Source: JACNKV01 sp964388155
Lineage (GTDB): Bacteria; Fidelibacterota; Marinisomatia; Marinisomatales; JACNKV01
Assembly (NCBI GenBank): GCA_964388155.1
Contig: CAYLYH010000032.1
Location: forward strand, 1 to 23,955
Length of the DNA stretch: 23,955 bases
Reading direction: 5' to 3'
Below are positions 17,427 through 23,467 of the stretch, piece after piece (positions within the stretch are counted from its first letter, which is position 1; each line of letters begins with the position of its first letter). The position numbers and the translations under genes are program-made. The notes beneath the pieces are model-generated. The model saw only the letters and a list, made by a program, of their open reading frames with translations. It was not told the DNA's origin and made no database searches.

Positions 17427-19084
17427 TTCTTCCGCTTGGATACAGGGGGCGCGGAAGGAGCGTGGGGTGTCAGATATTTTTGTTGTAGAATGGTGAGGAT
17501 GTTAAAAAGAGTGTAATAAAGGTTTAATCCGGACGGGAATCGATAGAAAATAAACAAAAAGAATACATTCATCATATACATCATGTTTTTTTGTTGGCCC
17601 GGCTGTGAGGGGGTCATCTTCTGTTGGAGCAACATGGTAATCGTCATGAGAAGCGGGAGAATATTTATCGGAAATCCGGCAATATGTAAAAGGGTGTCGG
17701 GTGCAGACAGGTCTTGTATCCACAGTATAAACGGCGCACCGCGAAGTTCAATTGTTGAACGAAAAACCTGAAACAAAGCAAAAAGAAGCGGCATCTGAAT
17801 CAACAGAGGAAGACATCCACCCATTGGGTTGACCCCTTTTTCTTTGTAGAGAGCCATGGTTGCTTTGTTAAGTTGTTGGGGGTTGTTTTTGTGTTTTTCT
17901 TTAAGGGTGTTGAGAAGAGGTTGAACGTCCTGCATCTTTCGAGTTGATTGGTAGCTCTTCTTTGTAAGGGGGTACACAACAATTTTGACAAGGACAGAAA
18001 ACAGAACTAAAACTACGCCATAATTAGGAATGACATTGTGCATTGCGACAAGAAGGGCCAGAACACCTTTTGCTATCACCCGGATAAACGACCAGCCAAA
18101 ATTCATTATTTTTTCAAGCCCAACATCAAGAGCCTTCACACGATCATATTGCAATGGACCCAAATAAAGCGATGTAACAGAGTGGTTAGAAATTTCCTGA
18201 TGAAGCGCAGCGTTAAACCGTGGGATATTCTCGTCATGAGTGCCGCTTATTGTGGCCGCCGACCCCGGAACACCGGGAATGAGTGCCACTGTAAAATACT
18301 TAGATCGAATGGCTACCCAATCAGTTTGTCCAATAAATTTTTTATCTAACGATGTATCCTTTTTCAGTTTTGGCGTATAAAGTTCTTCTCCCTGATAAAC
18401 ATATCCCTTAAAATAAAACACATCATCTTTTAAACTCTTCTCTGTTACTGGCATTCCACCATCCCAAGAGATGGAATAAACGTCCTGTGACAGATGTGGT
18501 AAAACTGCAATTAGGTTCGTCTCGACATCAATTTTATACGTATGTGGATAAAATGTTAATACTTTGGTTATTTCTTTCCCATAAACTTGCTGAGAGAAGG
18601 ATATCGATTGCTGGGTGCGATCGGCATTTATCGTCGTTTTGTGAGGGAGAGAGGAGCTCCAAGCCCCACCAAAAGAGAGTGATTCGCCGTCGATCGAACG
18701 TGTTTTAATTAGCAGGTTATTATTGTTGAATTCATTAATAAGCTGGACAGGGTGAGAGTCTGCCATTTTATATTTCACCATCTCAAATGACGAAATTGAT
18801 CCACCATTCATCGTGCTGATCACAGCAGAATAAAGATCGGTTTTTATATAGAACAGCTTTTCTTTGTTATTGGGCGTTGCTGTGAGTGGCAGTATTGTTT
18901 GTTGCTGTGGGTGCTCAGAAGATCGTATTGCATCAGGAGAAGGCAGTGTTGGTGCGGGTTCTTTTTTGGTTGTTGTCGGCTCCGACTCTTTGGGAGGAGA
19001 GACAACATCCATATAAAAAGGTGTTAAAATTAAAATAACAGCAATGAGTAAAAAAGCAAGTAGTGTGTTTCTATCCATAATCAA
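17423..19084 (-). CDS. yidC: Membrane protein insertase YidC
   Basis: YidC inserts and folds inner-membrane proteins, alone or with SecYEG. The 553-residue length fits the Gram-negative type. The N-terminal transmembrane segment is LLAFLLIAVILILTPFYM. A large periplasmic beta-sandwich domain (about 60-320) follows. The conserved core has segments around GVVLVLFSVLVKIVVYPLT (about 355-375), a cytoplasmic helical hairpin with RKMQDVQPLLNTLKEKH, and NPMGGCLPLLIQMPLLFALF. More transmembrane helices and a basic tail ending SKRKK follow, the latter likely near ribosomes. The frame opens at TTG 19084, overlapping the yidD stop; ATG at 19078 (Met3) is an equally good start. It lies between yidD and mnmE in one transcription unit. 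Confidence 0.97.
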   Translation of the reverse strand: MIMDRNTLLAFLLIAVILILTPFYMDVVSPPKESEPTTTKKEPAPTLPSPDAIRSSEHPQQQTILPLTATPNNKEKLFYIKTDLYSAVISTMNGGSISSFEMVKYKMADSHPVQLINEFNNNNLLIKTRSIDGESLSFGGAWSSSLPHKTTINADRTQQSISFSQQVYGKEITKVLTFYPHTYKIDVETNLIAVLPHLSQDVYSISWDGGMPVTEKSLKDDVFYFKGYVYQGEELYTPKLKKDTSLDKKFIGQTDWVAIRSKYFTVALIPGVPGSAATISGTHDENIPRFNAALHQEISNHSVTSLYLGPLQYDRVKALDVGLEKIMNFGWSFIRVIAKGVLALLVAMHNVIPNYGVVLVLFSVLVKIVVYPLTKKSYQSTRKMQDVQPLLNTLKEKHKNNPQQLNKATMALYKEKGVNPMGGCLPLLIQMPLLFALFQVFRSTIELRGAPFILWIQDLSAPDTLLHIAGFPINILPLLMTITMLLQQKMTPSQPGQQKNMMYMMNVFFLFIFYRFPSGLNLYYTLFNILTILQQKYLTPHAPSAPPVSKRKK

Positions 19085-19323
19085 TTAACCGGATCATAAC
19101 CTCCCGGGTGGTAGGGGTGACATTTTGAAATTCGTTTTCCGATTAAGAAAAATGCTTGTAGAGTTGATTTTTTCTTAAGAGCCTGTACAGCATAACAGGA
19201 ACATGAAGGAGAAAACCTACAGGAGGAGCCAAAAAACTGAGATAGTGTCTGTTGATAAAGTTTTATAACATAGGTAAATAAAAGGCGAATACCTCTATCA
19301 ACCACACGAAGCAAATCCGGCAT
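19081..19323 (-). CDS. yidD: Membrane protein insertion efficiency factor YidD
   Basis: YidD is a small membrane-associated protein thought to assist YidC-dependent insertion. This 80-residue homologue carries the family cysteine core SCRFSPSCSCYAVQALKK (34-51) and the C-terminal CHPYHPGGYDPVN. An amphipathic N-terminal helix (IRLLFTYVIKLYQQTLSQFF) would bind the inner face of the membrane. Its ATG shares an A with the rpmH stop (TAATG), so it follows rpmH directly with no room for rnpA. Its stop overlaps the opening of yidC. Confidence 0.95.
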   Translation of the reverse strand: MPDLLRVVDRGIRLLFTYVIKLYQQTLSQFFGSSCRFSPSCSCYAVQALKKKSTLQAFFLIGKRISKCHPYHPGGYDPVN

Positions 19324-19457
19324 TAAGCAGACAAGACCTTTCGCCCTCTTTTGCGACGGCGAGCAAGAATGTTTCGTCCGCCAACGGACGACATTCTATG
19401 CCGAAAACCATGTTTGTTTTTTCTTTTACGATTACTGGGTTGAAATGTACGCTTCAT
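19323..19457 (-). CDS. rpmH: 50S ribosomal protein bL34
   Basis: This 44-residue, highly basic protein begins MKRTFQPSNRKRKNKHGFR and continues HRMSSVGGRNILARRRKRG, the bL34 signature; it ends KVLSA. bL34 is a structural protein of the large ribosomal subunit. The ATG at 19457 has AGGAG a few bases upstream. It is the first gene of the minus-strand chain and diverges from dnaA, the arrangement found next to many origins. The stop codon overlaps the yidD start. Confidence 0.97.
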   Translation of the reverse strand: MKRTFQPSNRKRKNKHGFRHRMSSVGGRNILARRRKRGRKVLSA

Positions 19458-19798
19458 TTTTCTCTCCTAATTTAGCCGAGAAAATTACAACACTATCTTC
19501 ATTTAATCAAAAGAATTTCATTGAAAAAAATCCACAATTCAATTACGGGTGGGATGTCGTTGTTTTTTTTACTATAAAATTAGGTTTTGGAGTACGGAAT
19601 GAGCTTGTGAATTACCATCAGCTGAAAACAATTTTCCGAAAAGTCAGTGTAAACGACACCTCATTCTTTTGCTCCAATCTTAAATTTTAAAATAATGCAT
19701 CATATACCCCAACGGAACACAAATAAAACCCCGAAATGATTCTACTGTAGAGAGGGCGGTGCCGCTTTATACTTGCAAGAGCATATAGAAGAAAAAAA

Positions 19799-19804
19799 TA
19801 TAAT
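19799..19804 (+). promoter_or_regulatory. Possible -10 element of the dnaA promoter
   Basis: A perfect TATAAT lies 85 bases upstream of the dnaA ATG. The nearest -35-like hexamer, TTGCAA, is at 19773-19778 with a 20-base spacer. The A+T-rich surroundings make chance matches likely. Confidence 0.35.
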
Positions 19805-19863
19805 ATGTAAACCAAAGGTTGTTTTGTATGAAAATAAACCAATAATTTTTAGCACAACAATTA

Positions 19864-19883
19864 TGTGGACAACCTGTGGATAA
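19864..19883 (-). promoter_or_regulatory. Two DnaA boxes immediately upstream of dnaA
   Basis: TTGTCCACA (19864-19872, 8/9) and a perfect TTATCCACA (19875-19883) are read on the minus strand, 2 bases apart. The second ends 6 bases before the dnaA start codon. DnaA bound here would block the promoter-proximal leader or ribosome entry, so autoregulation is the simplest inference. A role as a second origin element is possible. Confidence 0.7.
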
Positions 19884-19889
19884 CCTTAA

Positions 19890-21242
19890 ATGACACACGA
19901 CACCTTCTGGACGCAGACAAAAGATCTGTTGAAATCAACCCTGCCCGACCATGCTTATAATACGTGGTTTGATCCGATAAATTTTATTACAATGAATGAG
20001 AACGAAATGGTTTTGGAGGTTCCAAACCAATTTTTTTATGAATGGATTGACAGCCACTACAAAAACACAATTGAATCCATTGTCTCATCAAATTTTAATA
20101 AAACCGTAAGAGTAAAATATACAGTTGCTCCGGACCATCAAACTGAAAAAACACCGGCACATGACTACCACGCGGAGCGTGTAGAAAAAACACGAGACCC
20201 CAAGACAAAACCCCGATTAAATGAAAAATACACGTTTTCAACGTACATCGAAGGCAGTAACAACCAATTTGCCAAGGCGGCCGCGACAAGTGTCGCAGAA
20301 GCTCCGGGACAGAAATCGTTTAATCCGTTAGTCATCTATGGTGGAGTCGGACTCGGGAAAACGCATTTACTTCATGCCATCGGAAATTTTATTATCGAAA
20401 AGATACCGAAAAAAAACATTGTATGTGCATCCAGCGAAAAGTTTACACATGATTTTATTTCTAGTATTCAGAAAAACAGAACAATTGAATTTTCGAAGTT
20501 TTACCGAAAAGCCGATGTGTTGCTCATTGACGACATTCAGTTTTTTCAAGGAAAAGAACAAACACAAGAACAGTTTTTTCACACGTTCAACGAATTATAT
20601 CAATCCGGAAAACAAATTGTGTTAACCGCTGACAGATATCCCGGAGAAATGGTGAAACTGCAAGACCGACTGCTTTCGAGGTTTAAGTCGGGAGTCTCTG
20701 TTGATATCCAACCTCCGGACTTTGAAACGCGTGTTGCCATCCTAATGGAAAAAGCGGAAATAAATAATATAAATATATCGTACGACATTATAGAGTTTAT
20801 TGCCACCCACATAAAGAACAATGTGCGCGAACTAGAAAGCACCGTGATTCAATTGTTGGCAAGATCCTCTCTTTTTAATAAAGAGATAGATCTGCCTCTT
20901 GTGAAACAAGCGGTAAAAGAGAGGGTCGGAAACAGGCTTCCGTCTGAAATCTCTATAGAAGACATCGTACGCAGGGTTTCTAAAAAAACACACGTCTCAG
21001 AATTTGAAATTGTAGGCACAGGGCGGAAAAAACATGTTGCAGAAGCACGTCAGATCGCCATGTATTTATCCAGGGAAATTATGAACACCTCCCTGAACAC
21101 CGTGGGGTTATATTTTGGCGGCAAGGACCACACAACTATCCTGCACGCTTGCCGTTCGATAGAAAAAAAGACCAAAAAAGATCCTCGAATAAAACAAATT
21201 GTTACCACTGTTCAAAATGAATTTAGAAGTATCTTTGAATGA
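19890..21242 (+). CDS. dnaA: Chromosomal replication initiator protein DnaA
   Basis: DnaA is the AAA+ initiator that binds DnaA boxes, melts the origin and recruits helicase. Domain I (1-about 75) contains TFWTQTKDLLKSTLPDHAYNTWF. A short charged linker forms domain II. The AAA+ domain has Walker A GGVGLGKT (151-158), Walker B LLIDDIQF (211-218), and sensor/box VII sequences around DRLLSRFKSG. Domain IV (about 355-450) ends with the DNA-binding signature GGKDHTTILHACRSI (410-424). The 450-residue length is standard. No Shine-Dalgarno sequence is visible before the ATG; a DnaA box occupies that position. It is divergent from rpmH and followed by pckA, not by dnaN as in most bacteria. Confidence 0.98.
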   Translation: MTHDTFWTQTKDLLKSTLPDHAYNTWFDPINFITMNENEMVLEVPNQFFYEWIDSHYKNTIESIVSSNFNKTVRVKYTVAPDHQTEKTPAHDYHAERVEKTRDPKTKPRLNEKYTFSTYIEGSNNQFAKAAATSVAEAPGQKSFNPLVIYGGVGLGKTHLLHAIGNFIIEKIPKKNIVCASSEKFTHDFISSIQKNRTIEFSKFYRKADVLLIDDIQFFQGKEQTQEQFFHTFNELYQSGKQIVLTADRYPGEMVKLQDRLLSRFKSGVSVDIQPPDFETRVAILMEKAEINNINISYDIIEFIATHIKNNVRELESTVIQLLARSSLFNKEIDLPLVKQAVKERVGNRLPSEISIEDIVRRVSKKTHVSEFEIVGTGRKKHVAEARQIAMYLSREIMNTSLNTVGLYFGGKDHTTILHACRSIEKKTKKDPRIKQIVTTVQNEFRSIFE

Positions 21243-21247
21243 AAAGA

Positions 21248-21275
21248 ACTCAGAAGGCAGGATTCGGGAGTCAGA
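21248..21275 (+). repeat. Degenerate 7-bp tandem repeat after dnaA
   Basis: Four consecutive heptads, ACTCAGA, AGGCAGG, ATTCGGG and AGTCAGA, start 6 bases past the dnaA stop. They share a loose A-G-T-C-A-G pattern and resemble the heptads at 650-684. Confidence 0.35.
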
Positions 21276-21328
21276 GATCAACAGACATTTTGGCTCACCT
21301 CTCGTCAATGAGCCCACACCAAACAGAA

Positions 21329-21411
21329 TATTCTAGGTAGGGCGAGGATTATGGACAAAACAACGAAACGGGTTTTTTCCGCCTGCCGAGCAGGAACCCC
21401 TTTCTAGAATA
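21329..21411 (+). promoter_or_regulatory. Nested inverted repeats in the dnaA-pckA spacer
   Basis: The outer arms TATTCTAG (21329-21336) and CTAGAATA (21404-21411) are perfect complements. Inside, GGGTT (21370-21374) pairs with AACCC (21395-21399), and CCTGC (21382-21386) pairs with GCAGG (21390-21394) across a CGA loop. The structure ends just before the pckA ribosome binding site. It may act as a dnaA terminator, a pckA leader element, or both; a clean T tract is lacking. Confidence 0.4.
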
Positions 21412-21433
21412 GACTCAAAAAAAAGGAGAAGAC

Positions 21434-23050
21434 ATGGCAACCACAGGTAAATCACTGGGATTAGATAAAATAGGCTTAACGGAAGTAGACAGGGTTATCA
21501 GAGACCTTCCGGTAGAAAGCTTGATAGAAGATATTCTATTGCACAAAGAAGGCAAAATGGGGATGAACGGTGCCATTATGGTCGATACCGGACGTTATAC
21601 CGGGCGATCTCCGAAAGATAAGTATTTTGTTGATGAAGAAACATCCAACAAAAAATTATGGTGGGGGGCCGTAAATGTTAAGCTTGATGAAACTGTTTTC
21701 GATGAACTCTATAAAAAAATTATGAATTATTATAACCGCGCCGACGATTCAAACACCTATGTTTTTGACGGATTTGCGGGAGCGGACCCAAAATATAAGT
21801 TAAATGTGAGAATGATTGCAAAAAAAGCATGGCAGGTTCATTTTGCTCACAATATGTTTATTCGCCCCGAAAAAGGGGAGCTGAAGGGATTTGAACCCGA
21901 TTTTACAATTATCAATGCCTCAGATGTGTACAATCGAAAGTTCGAAGAATACGGAATGCATTCAAAAACGTTCATCATTTTTCATTTGGGTAAACGGATA
22001 GCCATCATCGGCGGAACAGAATACGGCGGCGAAATGAAAAAAGGAATCTTTTCTGTTTTGAATTACACGTTGCCACTGAAGGGTGTTTTATCCATGCATT
22101 GCTCAGCAAACGTCGATAAAAACGGAGAAAATCCTGCAATATTTTTTGGACTTTCGGGAACGGGAAAAACCACACTAAGTACCGACCCGGAAAGACCATT
22201 AATCGGGGACGACGAACACGGCTGGTCTGATGACGGTATTTTTAACTTTGAAGGAGGGTGTTACGCAAAAGTCATCGACTTGAACCCCGAGCATGAACCT
22301 GATATTTATAATGCGATACGCCACGGAGCATTATTGGAAAACGTTGTTTTTGATGAGCGGACAAGGGTTGTTGATTTTTCAGATCGCTCTAAAACAGAAA
22401 ACACTCGGGTGTCATATCCGCTGAACTACATCGACAATTCTGTTTTTGGACAAGGAAAACCCTCTATGTCGGGACATCCCAAAACGATTATATTTCTTAC
22501 CTGTGATGCTTATGGTGTTTTACCTCCTGTGGCAAAATTAACCCCCGAACAGGCGATGTATTACTTTATCAGTGGCTATACCGCAAAAGTGGCAGGAACA
22601 GAACGGGGGATTACCGAACCGATTGCGACATTTTCACCCTGTTTTGGCGGACCATTTTTAACCCTACCCCCATTGGTGTACGCTGAATTACTTCGCGAGA
22701 AAATGCAAACACATAATGTGCCCTGCTATTTGGTAAATACCGGCTGGGTGGGTGCGAGCGCCAGCTCAGGGGCGAAACGAATCAGCTTGCCCATAACACG
22801 ACAAATTATTCACAAAATACTGGACGGAACGATAGCGTCGGCAGAATTTGTTGAAGATCAATATTTTGGAGTACAGATTCCAACGCAACTTGGAAACATT
22901 GGCGGGGATGTTCTCATTCCAACAAACGCATGGAGAAACCCTGCTGAGTATCACAAAACAGCCAAAAACCTTGTAAAGAAATTTCAAGATAATTTTTCAC
23001 ACTATGAAATTGACGACCCCGATATTTTAAATGCAGGACCAAAAGAGTAA
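21434..23050 (+). CDS. pckA: Phosphoenolpyruvate carboxykinase (ATP)
   Basis: This cytosolic enzyme interconverts oxaloacetate plus ATP with phosphoenolpyruvate, CO2 and ADP, and links the TCA cycle to gluconeogenesis. The 538-residue length is standard for the ATP-dependent class. Motifs seen are the substrate-binding GRYTGRSPKDK (53-63), TEYGGEMKKG (195-204), the P-loop GLSGTGKTT (239-247), and the metal-binding LIGDDEHGW (256-264). PNA(W)-type sequence near the C-terminus (IPTNAWRNPAEY) also fits. The ATG has a strong AAGGAG 5 bases upstream. It follows dnaA after 191 bp that include inverted repeats, so it may have its own promoter. The enzyme has no obvious functional link to the replication genes. 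Confidence 0.98.
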   Translation: MATTGKSLGLDKIGLTEVDRVIRDLPVESLIEDILLHKEGKMGMNGAIMVDTGRYTGRSPKDKYFVDEETSNKKLWWGAVNVKLDETVFDELYKKIMNYYNRADDSNTYVFDGFAGADPKYKLNVRMIAKKAWQVHFAHNMFIRPEKGELKGFEPDFTIINASDVYNRKFEEYGMHSKTFIIFHLGKRIAIIGGTEYGGEMKKGIFSVLNYTLPLKGVLSMHCSANVDKNGENPAIFFGLSGTGKTTLSTDPERPLIGDDEHGWSDDGIFNFEGGCYAKVIDLNPEHEPDIYNAIRHGALLENVVFDERTRVVDFSDRSKTENTRVSYPLNYIDNSVFGQGKPSMSGHPKTIIFLTCDAYGVLPPVAKLTPEQAMYYFISGYTAKVAGTERGITEPIATFSPCFGGPFLTLPPLVYAELLREKMQTHNVPCYLVNTGWVGASASSGAKRISLPITRQIIHKILDGTIASAEFVEDQYFGVQIPTQLGNIGGDVLIPTNAWRNPAEYHKTAKNLVKKFQDNFSHYEIDDPDILNAGPKE

Positions 23051-23058
23051 GACGAAAG

Positions 23059-23098
23059 GGGTAGGTGGGTAGATGAGTAAATGGGTAGATGAGTAGAA
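23059..23098 (+). repeat. Five-unit 8-bp degenerate tandem repeat
   Basis: The units are GGGTAGGT, GGGTAGAT, GAGTAAAT, GGGTAGAT and GAGTAGAA, in perfect 8-base register just after the pckA stop. Confidence 0.6.
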
Positions 23099-23125
23099 GA
23101 GAAAAAAACTCACCCATCCACCTAC
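23061..23125. terminator. Imperfect inverted repeat after pckA, possible terminator
   Basis: The 18-base arm at 23061-23078 matches the reverse complement of 23108-23125 at 15 of 18 positions. The left arm is part of the 8-bp repeat. A short T run (23144-23148) lies about 20 bases beyond, too far for a standard intrinsic terminator, so this assignment is tentative. Confidence 0.35.
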
Positions 23126-23147
23126 TTCTACACCTTTCTGCTCTTTT

Positions 23148-23163
23148 TGTGATTTAGCTCACA
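23148..23163. promoter_or_regulatory. CRP/FNR-family operator
   Basis: TGTGATTTAGCTCACA matches the CRP consensus TGTGA-N6-TCACA at all ten defined positions, and symmetry extends to 9-base arms (23144-23152 and 23159-23167). It is centred about 60 bases upstream of a plausible transcription start near 23215, the class I activator position. Which CRP/FNR-family regulator binds cannot be told from the site. Confidence 0.65.
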
Positions 23164-23363
23164 AAAATAAATTATTTACTTGAAAATAATGCAGGTTCGT
23201 CATACTTTACCGCCCGCTGTAGCGTGGGTGCTGAATACTTTTTGCCCCACCTGTGCGTCAACAACCAAGAATTTGGTCAACAAAAGAAGACCAGAAAACA
23301 ATGAGAGAGGCACCACATAGAACAGATCGCTAACACGATTTTTCTTAAAACGGCAAGAATAAA

Positions 23364-23384
23364 AACACGAAAAACCTTCGTGTT
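23364..23384 (+). promoter_or_regulatory. Leader hairpin, perfect 8-bp stem
   Basis: AACACGAA (23364-23371) pairs perfectly with TTCGTGTT (23377-23384) around the loop AAACC. It lies in the presumed 5' leader of the gene at 23468; no T tract follows. Confidence 0.45.
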
Positions 23385-23410
23385 CTTTGGCGTACTCGAC
23401 CCTCTTCAGG

Positions 23411-23433
23411 TGAGCGTGTCATCCGACAGCTCA
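23411..23433 (+). promoter_or_regulatory. Leader hairpin close to the secreted protein start
   Basis: TGAGC and TGTC (23411-23415 and 23417-23420, one bulged G) pair with GACAGCTCA (23425-23433) around an ATCC loop. It ends about 20 bases before the AGGAG ribosome binding site, so it could protect the mRNA 5' region or tune translation. Confidence 0.45.
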
Positions 23434-23467
23434 TCACCCATCAAACAACAAACAAAAGGAGTAGACC

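Larger units (their letters stand above)
19458..19889. promoter_or_regulatory. Divergent rpmH / dnaA control region
   Basis: These 432 bases hold no gene that I can support. Minus-strand promoter signals for rpmH and plus-strand signals for dnaA must both lie here. A TATAGT-like -10 for the rpmH side is possible at 19571-19576 (minus strand), without a good -35. On the dnaA side, TTGCAA (19773-19778) and a perfect TATAAT (19799-19804) are separated by 20 bases, longer than ideal. The segment next to dnaA carries two DnaA boxes. It lacks a strong A+T-rich unwinding block comparable to that at 8511-8570. Confidence 0.5.
23051..23467 (+). promoter_or_regulatory. Regulatory spacer between pckA and a secreted protein gene
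   Basis: These 417 bases contain no supportable gene. From left to right they hold an 8-bp tandem repeat with an inverted partner, a CRP/FNR-type palindrome (23148-23163) and a possible promoter (TTGAAA at 23180-23185 with CATACT or TACTTT at 23201-23208). A roughly 250-base leader follows with three small hairpins. The layout suggests a regulated promoter for the gene at 23468. Confidence 0.5.

Noticed and set aside
19445..19690. An 81-codon plus-strand frame in the rpmH-dnaA spacer, whose end (HQLKTIFRKVSVNDTSFF) faintly recalls the start of RNase P protein
   Set aside because: It starts antisense within rpmH, has no ribosome binding site and lacks the conserved basic RNase P motif. It is also on the opposite strand from where rnpA would be.
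21292..21314. A terminator hairpin (GGCTCA/TGAGCC) after dnaA
   Set aside because: The stem is only 6 bp with an 11-base loop and is not followed by a T tract.
23058..23131. A CRISPR-like repeat array after pckA
   Set aside because: The units are 8 bases long, contiguous and without spacers; this is a simple tandem repeat.
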